This document shows, piece by piece, positions 44,501 to 56,999 of a DNA stretch of 64,000 nt (position 1 is its first letter; every line of letters begins with the position of its first letter). The notes under the pieces are model-generated. The model saw nothing but the letters and a program-made list of their open reading frames with translations, did no database searches and had not been told where the DNA came from. The stretch comes from Symbiodinium microadriaticum (Eukaryota > Sar > Dinophyceae > Suessiales > Symbiodiniaceae). Location of the stretch: contig LSRX01000662.1 in assembly GCA_001939145.1 (NCBI GenBank), positions 112,908 to 176,907 on the forward strand, in the 5' to 3' direction. The position numbers were made by a program, and so were the translations under genes.

Positions 44501-47500
44501 TGGCCTTTGTGGACCTCTTCTCAGGCGCAGAGCACGGACATAGCTCGACCACTTGTGGAGCGGTTCTTTTCGGGTTCTGGGCTTCGAAGTAGTCCTGGTT
44601 TCTCAAGCGGGGATCAATCGACCTGTCATCTGTAGCCGCCTCCCAGTAAGCCAGGGATTCTCCTTGGGCGGGGACGACAAGGCTTAAATCCAAAACCCCA
44701 AGTTGAAGGCTCGGGGGAGCGGAAATCGGGGCTTCGAGCTGTGCTTGGCGGCCTCACGGCCTGAGCTGCGTGGAGGCGGTTGGGCGAATATCGCTTTCTC
44801 TCCGCCTGCCACCTGGCGTCCTTCGCAGCCTTCCTCTGCTTCCGGAGGCATGTCAGGAAGACGTGCACAGGGCATATCAAGGGATGGATGAAAGTTCAGG
44901 CAAAAGCAAGCAGTCTTTCCCTCTCCCCCACACCCTCGATCCTTTTTGCAAACCACTCATGTGCAGCCGTTGCTAGCGACGATCCTACGCAATGTTCAGC
45001 CTATTGCCGCCGAGCCTCAAGCCATGAAAAGGAGAGAAGATCCAGGGGCCAGATCCTGTGCTCAAAGCCTCAAAGCTGCTGCTGCTCTTCAGGTCGCGGC
45101 TTGTCACAGGCCTGGCGCCCCTGAGCCTCGGAGGTCAGCGTCGCTTGGTCTCGGCAGCCTGGCTCGTGGAGGAGGCTGGAGGTATCGTTTTCGACATTGA
45201 CAGGGTGAAGGGGTTCGTCTGACCTCAGAGACTGGAAAAAGGCAAGTTCGCATGTTGAAGCCATTTGCTGTGCCTATGCGCAGGCTCAGCATTGGCTCGA
45301 AAGAGTTGTTAAAGTCGCTTCCTATGGCGCTGCGTAGTGGGCAGCTAAACTTCCAGACGTCAGACCAGACGTGGGCTGTGGTGCAGCAAAGGGGGGTGCC
45401 AAGACATCATGCATGACGTGCAACAGCGCACCCGTGCTGGACACCTTCCTTTTCTTAGGGCCGGTGATTGCACGGTTTTGATGCGAGCTAGCTGGATGCC
45501 TCGTCCGGCGACCCTTGCAGGCGCAGAGCTGCGGTGTGGGCCGCGGTGAGGCAAGGCGCTGCAAGCTTCATGGGAGCCAGAAACGAAAAAACAGGGCATT
45601 GAGGCCATGTTACGGCATGAAGCTCTTGGATTGTATCGGATAAACACGAAGTATTATTAGTCTCAGATGGGTGCAGAGCATCTACGTTGGAAAGACAACG
45701 CGAGCAGCACAGAGGTGGTGGGCTGGATGGCCAGCCTGCGCGCAGCCTCCGAGGCTTGCTACCAAACCCAACTTGATCAGTACCTGATGGCTTGGTGGCA
45801 CCCCTTGCAGCTTTTGCAGTTGCAGTCCACGCCTTTCACGCAGAAAGCGCAGCCGCACAGCTGGCTCCTGACAGGCCTTTGTGTCCTTGCTCTCGCAGTT
45901 TGTTTACCAGCGGGCCCACGCTCAGGGCGTGCCTGCCGAGGCCTTGGCTTCCTCTTCGCTGGCACCAGCTGTTCCGCTTCAGGGCTTCCGCTTTGCGGGT
46001 TTGGGAGGATACGGCTGCTGGTCCGAAGGAAAGTGACCCTTTTCCACACGTGTAATGGTCGGAGGGTCCTAGGTCCTAGGTGGCTACTTTAGACGCCTTG
46101 GATTGCCGAGGCCAACGTCTTCTTGTTGCCGAGCCTTGGAGATGCAACGACGGGAGGGTCCTCAAACGGTGTCGTCACAGAAGAGCAGACTCTGAAAAGT
46201 CCGGCCGAGATGTGAGCTGTGAAGTGACTCGGTCCCGCAGCGCGGCCTCGCCCTCTCTTTGTTCAGGAAGCTGCTGATCCTCTTTGCAGAACTTCAGCGG
46301 ACGCGCATCAAACTCATCGACGACGGCGATGGCGCCAGGCCACCAAGTGACTGCGACAGGTGAATTGGTGCTAGAGCTTTGAGCTTACCTGAGGTGATAG
46401 CGGGCCCGAACTCGTCTGCACACTTTCAAAACCTTTCTGAAAATCTGTCAAAAAGGGCAGCCCCTGGCCCCAGCCATGTCTCCACTTACAGACGGAGAGC
46501 GACGCAGACTCCCGCTGCATCCCTGAACGTTTCCCGCTTCCTTTCAGTCGCCGGCTTCTTCCACGCTCGCCAGGGCCCCGTTCCGCGGATTGCGATCATG
46601 GAAGCTAGCCGCTAGCCTTCTGCCAGGAAGCTCTCAAACAAAGCACACCCAATTTGTTTTTTCCATGGAATCTGGAGATGCTTGCTCCTGCCCTTCGCAA
46701 AGCTTTGCCGAGCACACGGCAAGCACTCACATGATGTTCTTTGTAGCCAGGCTCCACGCCTCGCCTGAAAGCTTGTTTCCGAGGCTGCGGGCACGCGGCG
46801 CCCGGCAGATTTGCCTGCCACCGCGCAATGCCGAGCCGCTTGCGGCCTACTTGTCATGCCGCCGCCAGTGACCTGCGTGTACCCTTAGTTTGGGAGCACG
46901 GTAGCTTGAATGTGGTTTCACGCAAGCCAACATGTCTACCTGCCAGCAATCCCATTGCAAGCCAGCCTTGTGCAATAGAACAGTCAACTGAATGGAGTTG
47001 CAAAAGCACCAGTTCCCTTGAGGTTGGGCCTGGGTCTGGACCTCTTGGACCCTGCCATACCTCAGATCTGTGGCCTGGCCCAGTCATCCGAGTAAGTGGG
47101 TCGTGCGGTTTGAAATTTAAGGCATTGTGTCCACTTACCGACAGGCGTGCTCAGCACAGCCTGCAAGTGGCTGTAGCTCTCAGGCCCCACACCAGAAAGC
47201 ACGAGCCGTTCGGCATCTCTTCGGGAATGGGAGTGGCATGAGTACATTGCACACTCGCGCTCCATTAGCTGTTCAGCCTCTCAATTGAAGCCGATCCAAG
47301 CCTTGGTTGAAACCTGCGTTGTAGATTATTCGGCGCGGTAGCACTGTAGCTTGTGCAAGCAGGACTGCCCCTCGTGCACAGTTTTCTTGGCCGCGTGGAA
47401 AAAACATTGCCAGCATGTTGCTTTCACCGTGAGGCTCCCTTGCACCTGGGTGTTTCGCCAGGGGCTCGGCCGGTTTTTCGCAAGGGAGAGATGACGGGGA

Positions 47501-49640
47501 AGAGAAAGAAGACTTCTTGCATGGTACTGGTAACATATCTCGAATCCAGAGGAGAGGCTTCCGCTGCTCGACGTGCTCCGAGGTTGACAAATACAACGCC
47601 ACTGTACAGGACGCCGACCGCGTCAAGGTGGGAAGTGCAAGAGCCGACGCCGCTGGAGCCGGAAGCGGCACTATGCATGCTATCAAAGATGGGAGGTTCT
47701 TCTAGCACCAGGAACTTTGGAAGAGATTTCCTTTCAGGCCCGCCATGAGCTTATGCTGGGCTTCTGCAAAACGACCCCACCCCGGGCCCCACGCACTCTT
47801 TGATCTTCGCTAATCTTCGCTACGCTGGGCTGGGAGGGCTCGGGCCCCTGAGGCCCAGCCTGGAGCCTTCCTTGCCTACTGCGCTTGTTTCTTTGCGGAG
47901 GTGGGCGATTTCATCCTCAAGGCCGCAGGCGCTTGCGGCAAGGCCATTCTAGAAAGCACTTTCAGGAAAAACCGTAGCGCGGCTTCTGGCTTTCGTCTAG
48001 GAGTGTCCATGACTTGAGTGAGGCGAGACTTGGTGACTGTTTTGGGGTCTGGGTAGTCTGCCGATCACCTTCAGGGCAAAGCCATCCCCAGACATTGCTG
48101 ATTTGGCAATGCGGAGCTTGGAGGGCTATTCTTGGCGTCTATCTCACAACGTGTGAAGCTGTGAGCCTTCCTGCACCGCCGACATTCAGTCTGACACCTG
48201 CATCCTGGGCTCTGATTCGTAGCTGGCTTCCTTCGCCGTGCTGCAAGCAGTCTCCCTCTCTCTCTCTCTCTCTCTCTCTCCATCAACACTGCACCTCATG
48301 CTTGCGGCCATTCAGGGTTCAGGCTCCTTGCAGTTCGTGGAAAGTGGAGGGATAGAGACGCTGAGAGGCAGGGGCCATCGCCGATATGCTGGAGCAGCGA
48401 GCCAAGTTCCCGACATGACGAAAAAGATGGTTTTGCTCATCGGCACCTGTGCCGTTGCACCGAGAGCTCAGGTTAGCATCTCCGGAAGGCCTGCAGTTGC
48501 TGGTGCAGCGGCCACCTCCTCGGCGCCTTCGCCTTTCCGCGAAAGCGCTCGCTCCACACACGCAGGCCTGCATAAACGGAGTGGAGACGCCCGTGAAAGT
48601 TTGCCCCCCCCCTGCTTCGATGCTTCTCGCGGCAGGAGCTATCTCTCATCACGTCCCTGCCTTCTGGCGCCGCTGCCTCACTGACCGTCCTGTTTTTAGG
48701 AACGCCTAACGGGCCTAACGAATTGCTGGGCATCCGACGTCAACGTGAGATCCTGCAAGCTAACCTCAAAGAAAGAGCACCAAGAATCGCTCGAAAAGCC
48801 AAGGTCTCGCTCTACGCTACTCGAGACCTGGGCGCCAGCGGGGCAGAGCTAAGGCGCTAAAGTAAGAGTTCCAAGTGGCTGGGCGGTTTTGAGGCCACAA
48901 TCTCAGTGCCTCACTGCTGGAGCTTGGTAGCTGCCCAGCAGCAGTTTGGAGCACCTACCAGAAGCAGAATCTTTCCTGTGTAGACCAAACCAGTGTCCGA
49001 CTTCGTTTACAGGGATTTCGGGGGGGGGGGGGCATACCAGTAGCAGGCATGAGGTCAACCCCAACTCTTGTCACCGCACCAGCACTCCCAGCGCCGACAT
49101 CCTGATCGTCGTGGTGCTTTTGACAACCGAATCTCAACAACGTGCCTGCGTGGTCAGCGTTCGTCATCCAGAGCTTCCCATCTCCACAGGAACTAACCCT
49201 GGGCCATGAACCGGAAGCCCTGAACCCCGAAGAAGAGAAATGCACCAAGCAGTAAAGCGCAGGTGCCACGACCGCATCGTCGCTGTCGCAGGCACTCGGG
49301 GGAGCGCCCCAGAACTACGGACCGTGCTGGAGGAGGCTCTGAGAGGCCTACTCCCGTGTTTATTCCGCGCTGTGCACGCTTCCTTGCATGCATGCACGTC
49401 ATATTTTCGCATGTGCGTTTTTGCATGATTTGCATGCCCAGTTGTACCCCATTGATCTACATCATGTTTGCACATAACCTGCTGCTGTAAACCTATAAAT
49501 GCACATGCGTAATTACAGTGCATGCACATGTACATACATCATGGGCATGCTATACAGACACGCCAGAGTAGTCACAAGCACATTAAATGGGGTAAATATG
49601 GTTCACGCTGGCAGGGGCTCCTGGATAGGGCTTGGAAGCT
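41544..49640. other. Intergenic, no gene recognised
   Basis: About 8 kb without a defensible gene. One + strand stretch at 45898-46033 follows an AG and reads like an exon (contains AEALASSSLAPAVPLQGFRF), but no partner exons were found. A CT run lies at 48255-48280 and a G13 run at 49020-49032. Confidence 0.4.
48255..48280. repeat. (CT)n microsatellite
   Basis: An uninterrupted CT run of about 26 bases. Confidence 0.9.
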
Positions 49641-49659
49641 CGACGGGTCAGCAGGGCAG

Positions 49660-49675
49660 GCAATTTTTGCTCAAG
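49660..49675 (+). other. Relict dinoflagellate spliced-leader (DinoSL), 3' part
   Basis: GCAATTTTTGCTCAAG matches the last 16 bases of DinoSL (GCCATTTTGGCTCAAG) at 14 positions. It lies 34 bases upstream of the calpain ATG and is preceded by AG (CAGCAG). Relicts retaining mainly the 3' part of the leader are the form usually described, because the newly trans-spliced leader replaces the 5' end. Confidence 0.72.
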
Positions 49676-49709
49676 CACCTGGCCCGCTCTCCAGCTGAAG
49701 CCTTAAGCT

Positions 49710-52700
49710 ATGGGCAACTGCACGTGCAGCGGCGATGGCGGACAACAGAGTGAGATGGTCGTGTCCAGCAAGAACCGCATGCATATGCGAAAAATCCAGC
49801 TGCCGCGTGTATCCACAGGCGCGCTGCCTCAGCTGCCGGACCTCAAAGGGACCGCCAAGGCCCCTGCGACAGAGGGAGGCCTCTACGAAGATCCGGAGTT
49901 TCCACCGACGGATGCAAGCTTGGGTGGCATCACCGGAGACCAGGCGAACCCGCAGGTCTCAGAATACCTGGCTGCTCGGTCTTGATTCCTTTTTTTGCCT
50001 CGGTTCAGTGCCTTGCAGAATACGCCGCAGATTTGGAGAGCGGCTTTTTCAAGGACTTCTTTGGGGGGTTTTCTATCTCTCTGTGTCCGAGGTGGAGATG
50101 ATGAAGCTCGTGGTGCCGGGCTGGGCGCGACCGCGCCAGATGGTCGGGAAGCAAGCGAGCAAGTACAAGCTCTTTGCGACGGAGGGCGAGCCCTGCCTTT
50201 TCAAGCACGTGTCACCCAGGGACATCGAGCAAGGCCACCTGGCGCAGCTGGCCAGTTGTCGTGTCCGAAGCCATTTGACTGGTTCCTTTCTCTTGTGCTC
50301 TTGATGCAGCAACTTCTGTCGGAGTTGCACCGGCATGAATGCAGATGAGGGGATCTTTTGAGCAGGCGAAGAAGGGCTGCCGGCACACACCTGAAGCAAG
50401 CGAGAGGTAAGGAGGTAATGTTTCTTTCCCTCGTATCAATGAATGCCTTCAACATTAGGCGTCGTTGCAAGCTGCAAGACAGGAACCAGCATGAAGCCCG
50501 ATTTTTGGCCTTTCTTCAGGTTACCTTGGGGACTGCTGGCTTGTGTCCTCCTTTGCTGCCATTGCTGAGTATCCCGACCGCGTCCGGTCGCTCTTCAAGC
50601 AGCACGAACTCACAGCGGATGGACGATATGATATCCGCCTCTACGACCCGCTCGCAGAAGAGTGGCAGGTCGTCACGATCGACGACCGCTTGCCATACTG
50701 GCAAAGGCCTGGCAAACATGGCACGCTGTGCTTTGCCAAGCCCACGAAGGAGAACGAGTTTTGGACTTGCTTGCTCGAGAAAGCCGTTGCCAAGTTTGTC
50801 AAGTCTTATCACAGGATCGACGGTGGCTTTGAGGCTGTGGCATTGGAGATGTTGACAGGCCTGGGGGGAGCCTAAATCATGTGGCATGCATAGAACATGT
50901 CTTGAACTGATCAGCCGAGACGGATCCTGTCCCGGATCACAGGCAAGCCATCTCTCAACATCCAGGTGAGCAATCTGGAGACCGAGATGCACTCACCATA
51001 CGTGCCTTGGCTTGGACAAGTCCCTGGCTTTCCGAAGCCATCATTCCGAGAAGCAGGAAGTCGGGAACACACAACTATGTGGCGGTCCTCCCAGTTCTCC
51101 AACTGTTTTCAACTGCGCCCCCTGCAGGAGTTTCATGGCTTAGGGAGTGCTTGCACTTAGGTTCTTCTCTGTGGAAAGGAAGAAGGCTCGGCCAAGCATG
51201 CGACAGAGACTCTGCAAAGGTTTTAGCCTTTCCTCAAGGTTTCTGCGGAAGTCCTTGAAGTGTGACAGCAGCATGCGAAGACTGTCTCTGGCATTTCAGG
51301 TTCATATGCGCTTGCAGAGCTACGACGCGGGCTGGGGCTTCTGGGGCCAAGATGCCTCTGTCATGTGCGAGGGCCAGGTAGAATCTGGGCTTCGCACATC
51401 AAGTAGTGGTCCTGACCCGAAAGGGCAAACACGAGGAATTTTCTTCAACTGCTCTCTTTGCGGCCGAGGAGCTCTCGGACGATTGGCTTTGGGGCAAGCT
51501 TTGTGCCTGGAACGGCGAGGGCTACAGCCTCTGCAGGGCACCCAGCTACTGTGCACCAGAACGAGTTGCACTAGCGCTGTATACTATGATGTGTACTTTC
51601 CCCTGTGCCGTGATTCCAAGACCTGCCAGGCACGCAAGGCACCGCTACCGCTGCCTATAGGGGCCCGAAAAAGGACATAAGCATGAGGAGTTTACAAGGA
51701 CATCCCTGCCTCCTTAGACGATTTGTACGGGATATCTCTATCCTACGTTCTGCATGTGTGCTTCTTTGGGGCCCTAACAACAGTTTCTGAGAGGAAGACC
51801 ATATTATTCGGGACTTCTTTTTCGGACCCCGAGGCTGTGGGAGCCGCCAGGAGTACAAGGCGGGGTTGCACTGGCGGTGCCGGGGCTTCTCTGTGGGGAT
51901 GCAGATGCGGGCCTGAGCGATGTTGGGTTTACTGCTCAACTGCTCAACTCCCCTTGTCATTTGCCGAAACCTAAACCTCGGCGGGGCATCGTCGAGTGGT
52001 TGTTGCTCTCCCTTCTTGCACTGCTCGATGTCCCTGTCATGAAACCTGGCTGCTTCAGCTCCATGTTCTTCACAATGCTAGGCTCGGCCCAGCCGTGAGA
52101 AATAGAGGGGAAGGGAAATGCCGAGGGAAGGGTGCGAAATGCCTCACAAGTCATCGTCGCTCGAAACCACATCCGTGCTACACGATTGCAGTAGACGCCG
52201 ACAAAAGCTAGGTCAGACTGCCTTGCGATTCCTTCAATACCATAAAACTTGGGAAATTCGGGGAGTCTCAACTCCGCCTTTTGCCAGGGTATCCTGGAGG
52301 GGCATGCCTACACGCTTCTCCGCCTGGTGGAGGCCACGCAGGGTCCAACCTACCAGCTTGAAGCATAGCATGACTGATCTTCGGTCGTGACAGCGCAGAG
52401 ATGAGCTGGAATTCTTCGGGCTAACCTCCCTTTTGCATGCATGGAGAAACGAAGCACAACAGAGACTTACCTCCCGAGGCTCGGTGCGTTTTGTCCCAAA
52501 GGGGATGCCAGGGAGGCACCTCATCAAACTTCCATGAGTTCTCGCGACAACATCACCTTCTGGGACCCGGCACTTCTAAGAGCTAGAAGCTCAGCCCGGT
52601 TTGGCAGGTTCCCATTGAAAGAGACGGAAAATCATCGGTGCTGCGCCTGCTTCATGTCACCTGGTTGCACACAGTCTCGGTGCAGTGCGGCCTTGTGGCT

Positions 52701-53771
52701 TCAACTTTGGTGAGATGCGCATAGAAGTTCGCAGCTCATGGTGCAAGTTCCCTGTCAATACATGAAGTTGCTGTTCGACAAAGACGCCCCCTTCCCCGCC
52801 CTTCCAGAATTTTCCGAGCTTGCGCCGGCCGTTTAACATCGTAAGAGGTGATTTGTTTGCGATCACTCGCACGTTTGGAAGCATTTGTTTTCCGGTTTCT
52901 GCAGTTCGTTTGTTCTGTGTTGTTCTTGCAAGTAATCTCGCTTATTTCTTTGCTTACAAACGCTGCACACGGTGCCTCAGCAAGCTTGCCAGACGCGAAG
53001 ATTTCAATTTGGACATTCGGGCTTATCCTTTACCAAGCAAGAGTACTGCACCATTTTTGTCAGACTTGAGTTACACCTTCGAACCTCCTGCCGAGTTTGC
53101 CGCACCTCGAAGGGACACACGTTGTTGCAAACCAGCTGTGCTGCATGGGTTGAAGACAGAAAGCAAGCGTCCTCTTTGGGCAAGCTGGCATGACTGGCCG
53201 GCTGTAAAGCGGCATCCCACACAGTTCAGCGAGTAATCTCGGCTCTAGACTGACTCAAGTGAAGTCTTTCTGAAAAAGCGCCTGGGCTTCACAAGGTCCG
53301 GAATCCTCATCACACCAACGAGTGGTTCGGGAAATTCCACGATGACGACTGGGAGACCTGGAATGCATATCCCGAGGTGCGCCTGCTTGGCTTCTCTTCT
53401 TGGCCCTTACAAAACTTGGGCTCACCTCTCTCTTTCGCCTCCGATCGTGAGGCTCTCAAGGCGACTGGACACAAAGTTGGAATCAAGGACAGCAAGTGGA
53501 AAGCCTCACAGTGTGCTAGGCTTCCCGGACTGTGTTCATAAGCAGACATCCTCCTTCGCAGGCTTTCCTGGTTCTTGCTCTTCGGTCCTGTTTGTAGGGC
53601 TTGGGGGGCTTAACCCTCGAACACCACTGCGTTTTCCTGGGCAATGGAAGCCGGATTAACCGGTACTTCGGCAGGACAACGGGGTTTTCTGGATGCCCTG
53701 GGACGAGTTCAAAGGAGGCTTTGCAGACATTGCAGTGAACTTCGACAAGACACTCCGCTGTGTTCATAAGG
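49710..53771 (+). CDS. Calpain-type cysteine protease (protease core exons)
   Basis: Papain-fold protease of the calpain family (C2), normally calcium- or signal-regulated limited proteolysis. Exon 49710-49955 starts MGNCTCS, which fits N-myristoylation at Gly2 and palmitoylation at Cys4/Cys6, so membrane anchoring is likely; it also has YEDPEFPPTDASLG, typical before the protease core. Further exons: 50092-50233; 50520-50858 with GYLGDCWLVSSF, catalytic Cys at 50534-50536; parts of 51300-51537 (FAAEELSDDWLWGKL); 52288-about 52341 with GILEGHAYTLL, catalytic His at 52303-52305; about 53265-53375 with GLHKVRNP, catalytic Asn at 53302-53304; a 27-nt microexon 53461-53487; and 53675-53771 with NGVFWMPWDEF. 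Intron starts include GT, GC and GA. The usual RNPWG motif is RNPHH here. The exon between 50858 and 51300 and the 3' end are unresolved, so these coordinates are the supported core only. Confidence 0.88.
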
Positions 53772-54944
53772 GTGAGTGCTGTTTTCGAGAGCTTCTGCAC
53801 TTTAGAGACCTCGCTCTAGTCAAACCACCTCGAAGACTCCCTTCAGAGTCAAGAAGACTCCTAGAACCCCACACTACAATATACTACAACCTAAACCCTA
53901 AAACTGTGGAGCAAACCATAACGCAGATGGTGGAGCCTGCACTTTTTCGGTTTGATCCTAGAGACGCCGACATCCGACCGGACACGCCCTGCGTCTTGCT
54001 GCGAGCCCGACGATTGAACGGTCAGTAGCCCTCCAAACCCGTTTAAAAGACTGAAAGAAGCGAGTAGCAGGACGTCGTCGGACGGTCTGGTACTTAGTTC
54101 CTCGCCCCTCTCGGATCCCAGGAAGGACGAAGGCCGTCGCTACACCGACGAGACCAAAGAAGCGGCAGCGGAGCATCAGACGCTCGAAAACCCTTCGTAA
54201 TTGAAGTTCCTACTCGGCTCTTAGGGCCCATGAGGGCTACGAGCTTTGGGTTTCGGACGGGCGTCCTGCCAGGGGGGAACTTCACTTCTGAACAAGAGGC
54301 GACTTGTGCGCCTCGGGCACCTGGACTAAGGAAAGTGGCTTGGGGCCAAGTCGGCTACCAGCAACTTGGCAAGGGTTTCGACGAAGCTCAACAAAATCGA
54401 AACACTGGAGACCAAGGAAGTGGCTGGGGCTTTGATGCTCGTGGCAGACCTTGTCATCAAGCCAGAACGGGTGATGCAAGGGATTGGGGAGGTTCTGCAG
54501 TCTCTCGACGAGTTGCGTGCCGTTCATTCGAGAGCAGTTTTAGTCATCGCACATGGTATGTGTGGGCCGGCCCCGCTCCTGAAGGGAAGCACACGGGCGT
54601 CCCTGACATATTGTGTCTTGAAAGATGCTTCAGCAAGGACAACAAGCTCTTTGCGAGTGGACTGGGTGGATTCATGGAATGTTGTCCACCTGGGAGGGAT
54701 AGACCTGGGTTCGCCGCTCCGCAAAAGCGCACTGCACGCTGCACATGTCCTAGATCCGGGTTGAGTCCGGAATTGGAGTTCGTTCACAATTTGCAAAAGA
54801 TAGGTGTGAACCGCGGTGGGTCCGGAATTCAGGTTATGGGTGCTGCAACTTCACCACGGAGTTTCGCAAGCAGTCGCTCCAGAACTGCTAGAGCCTAGAG
54901 CCTTGCAAGAAAGCCCCTCCAGCTCGGCTGCCGTGGCCCATCAG

Positions 54945-54980
54945 GCGAGGAGCCTTTCTACATCTCCGTGGTTCGCCCAG
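54945..54980 (+). CDS. Possible calpain domain-III exon
   Basis: After AG at 54943-54944 one frame reads GEEPFYISVVRP, like the acidic-then-hydrophobic strand of calpain domain III/C2-like domains, and it is followed by a GC that could start an intron. Its position about 1.2 kb after the protease core fits a C-terminal exon of the same gene. The motif is short, so this is tentative. Confidence 0.35.
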
Positions 54981-56640
54981 GCATTGAAGGCTCTGACTTG
55001 AGCTAGCCAAGGCCGAGAAAAAAAAACACCTTTCGAAGTTCTTCCAGCTGGCTGCTTGCACAGCTTTGTCGGGGTGCGGGTCATGGTTATGAAACGCAGA
55101 ACGGGCACTTGAGTTCGTACTCTTCCGCCGCGTGCGTGGTCCTCATCTGGATGTTGGTGCGCAGCTCATTGCTGGGCTTTAATTCGGTACGCTGAGTAGG
55201 CATCAGTTGGCTGGCCAAGACACCCAGAGGAGTGTCACCTTCAAACAGTCAAGGGCGTAGCAAAAATTAGAACACGGTTTGGGACTGCAGCCATAATATG
55301 AGCTCAGTTGTACTTGCAGACTGAAGTAGCCTGAGGCAGCTATCTATGGCTGATTATGGCTGGCTGGTTACAAGCATATTTAGGCGCTTGACCGGCGGCC
55401 ATGAAGCGGCGGGTGAATAATTTGGCATCCACCACCACTACAAAGAAGAGCCTCGGCGGCATTCCAACCGTTGTGTGAAGTACACAGGAGCCTCTTCTTG
55501 GTGAGGTCTTGTCGATAGCGTGATAGCAGCGCCAAGAAGTGGCGACCTAAAGTATTCTTCACCTTGAGCCGTTTTCTCGATTCTTCATTCACTTTCTTCA
55601 ACGGACCTGGGACTGCTCTGTGCTATCCAATCCTACCAAAAAAGCTTTGGATACGTCACCCGATAGCAGCGCTCATCATCTTGGGAAACTTCCGAATCGA
55701 GAGCAATCTCAGGCGTCGCGACTGGAAGGAAGCCGAGGAGGAGGAAGAGCTTTGGGTGTTTGTGGCTGGGGGCGCCATGCGCATGGTCCAGAGCAGGCAA
55801 CAGGCTTACAGGCGTGAGGCACTGGGGCTTTTGCACCGTGGCCTGGTCTGACGGAAAAGCCTAGGCATAGCTGACAGCAGGTGGACAACTGTTGCAGTGG
55901 CTGCCTTGGTGAAAACACACAAACGCCTCAGGTAATGTCGATTCCAGGCTGTGGGAAGTCCTTGAGCCCCAACTTTCCCAGATTGCGAAGAGTATCCTCG
56001 ACCTACTGCCCAGCCAGTGGGATTGTTTCAGCTACACCGATCCCTCCTGAAACTCAGGCTCCGTCCCGTGAGGGCATGGGCATGCACTTTCTCGGTGAGT
56101 GGCCTGTGAAGCCGCGGCTCTTTTGTGAGGACGTCGGCGACACCGGAACCGGGCCACTGCCTGACAGCGACGAGGAGGCCAAGACCGAGGCCAAGCCAGA
56201 GGCGCGCGCGCGTCCCACCGGCCCCCCTTCTTTACACGGCTTCTAGGGTGAAAAGGTCGGTGGTATCATCATCCTGGCTTCGCCGTGACCGTACCGTAAG
56301 CAGTAGACAGATGTGGTGCGATCTTTTGTGTCACACTGTCGAAATCTGTCGAAGCATCCAGAAATCTTCAGTAGACAGCTTCGCACCATCGCTATTCACT
56401 ACTGCTACATGGGCTATGTGCCTGTCTTCTCTGCAGAAAGAGGACTCTATGGCTTGCGGTACCATGCAGCATCGGAGACGGTGTGCTGAGCAATGTGATG
56501 CAAATTCTTCAGTGGTGAGTTAAGGAGTACTTGGTTGAACCGTGAGCTAAATAAGACAACGCTTTTCAACTCCACAAGTGCCAATTTGCTGAACACGCAA
56601 TGAACACCCAAACCCGGACCTTATTCCTCCCGTTGCCACA

Positions 56641-56850
56641 GGTGAAGACAGCTGCAAAAGTTACGACAGGCAAGCTTGTTTGGTTTTTCACAGATCGCTT
56701 GATGGCAGCAGTTGGAGCGAGCATAAGACTTTTGAGCAGAGCAGACTCAGTCTTGAGCCGGCAGCGGGAAACACTATGTGTGCTGCAGGTGTGCCGAACC
56801 CGGTTGTGTGGTTCGATGTGTCAGTTACTTGGAAGCAGAGGATGGGCTGG
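56641..56850 (+). CDS. Unassigned exon-like stretch downstream of calpain
   Basis: After CACAG at 56636-56640 one + frame runs open with protein-like composition (contains YDRQACLVFHRSLDGSSWSE and GVPNPVVWFDVSVTWK). The piece HRSLDGSSWSE faintly recalls BNR/sialidase-type repeats, but one piece proves nothing. It may be a late exon of the calpain gene or of another + strand gene. Confidence 0.3.
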
Positions 56851-56999
56851 CGCAGATCATCTGTAGTACCAGCGCTTTTCTTCAGTCCATTGCATCATGG
56901 TGTCGAACAACTGAACAACCTTTAAAAGCTGGCGAATGTTCCTTGCCGAGGTAGCTGACAAGCCGCGCGGCCGCTTGCACTTTGACACCTGGGTGCAAA

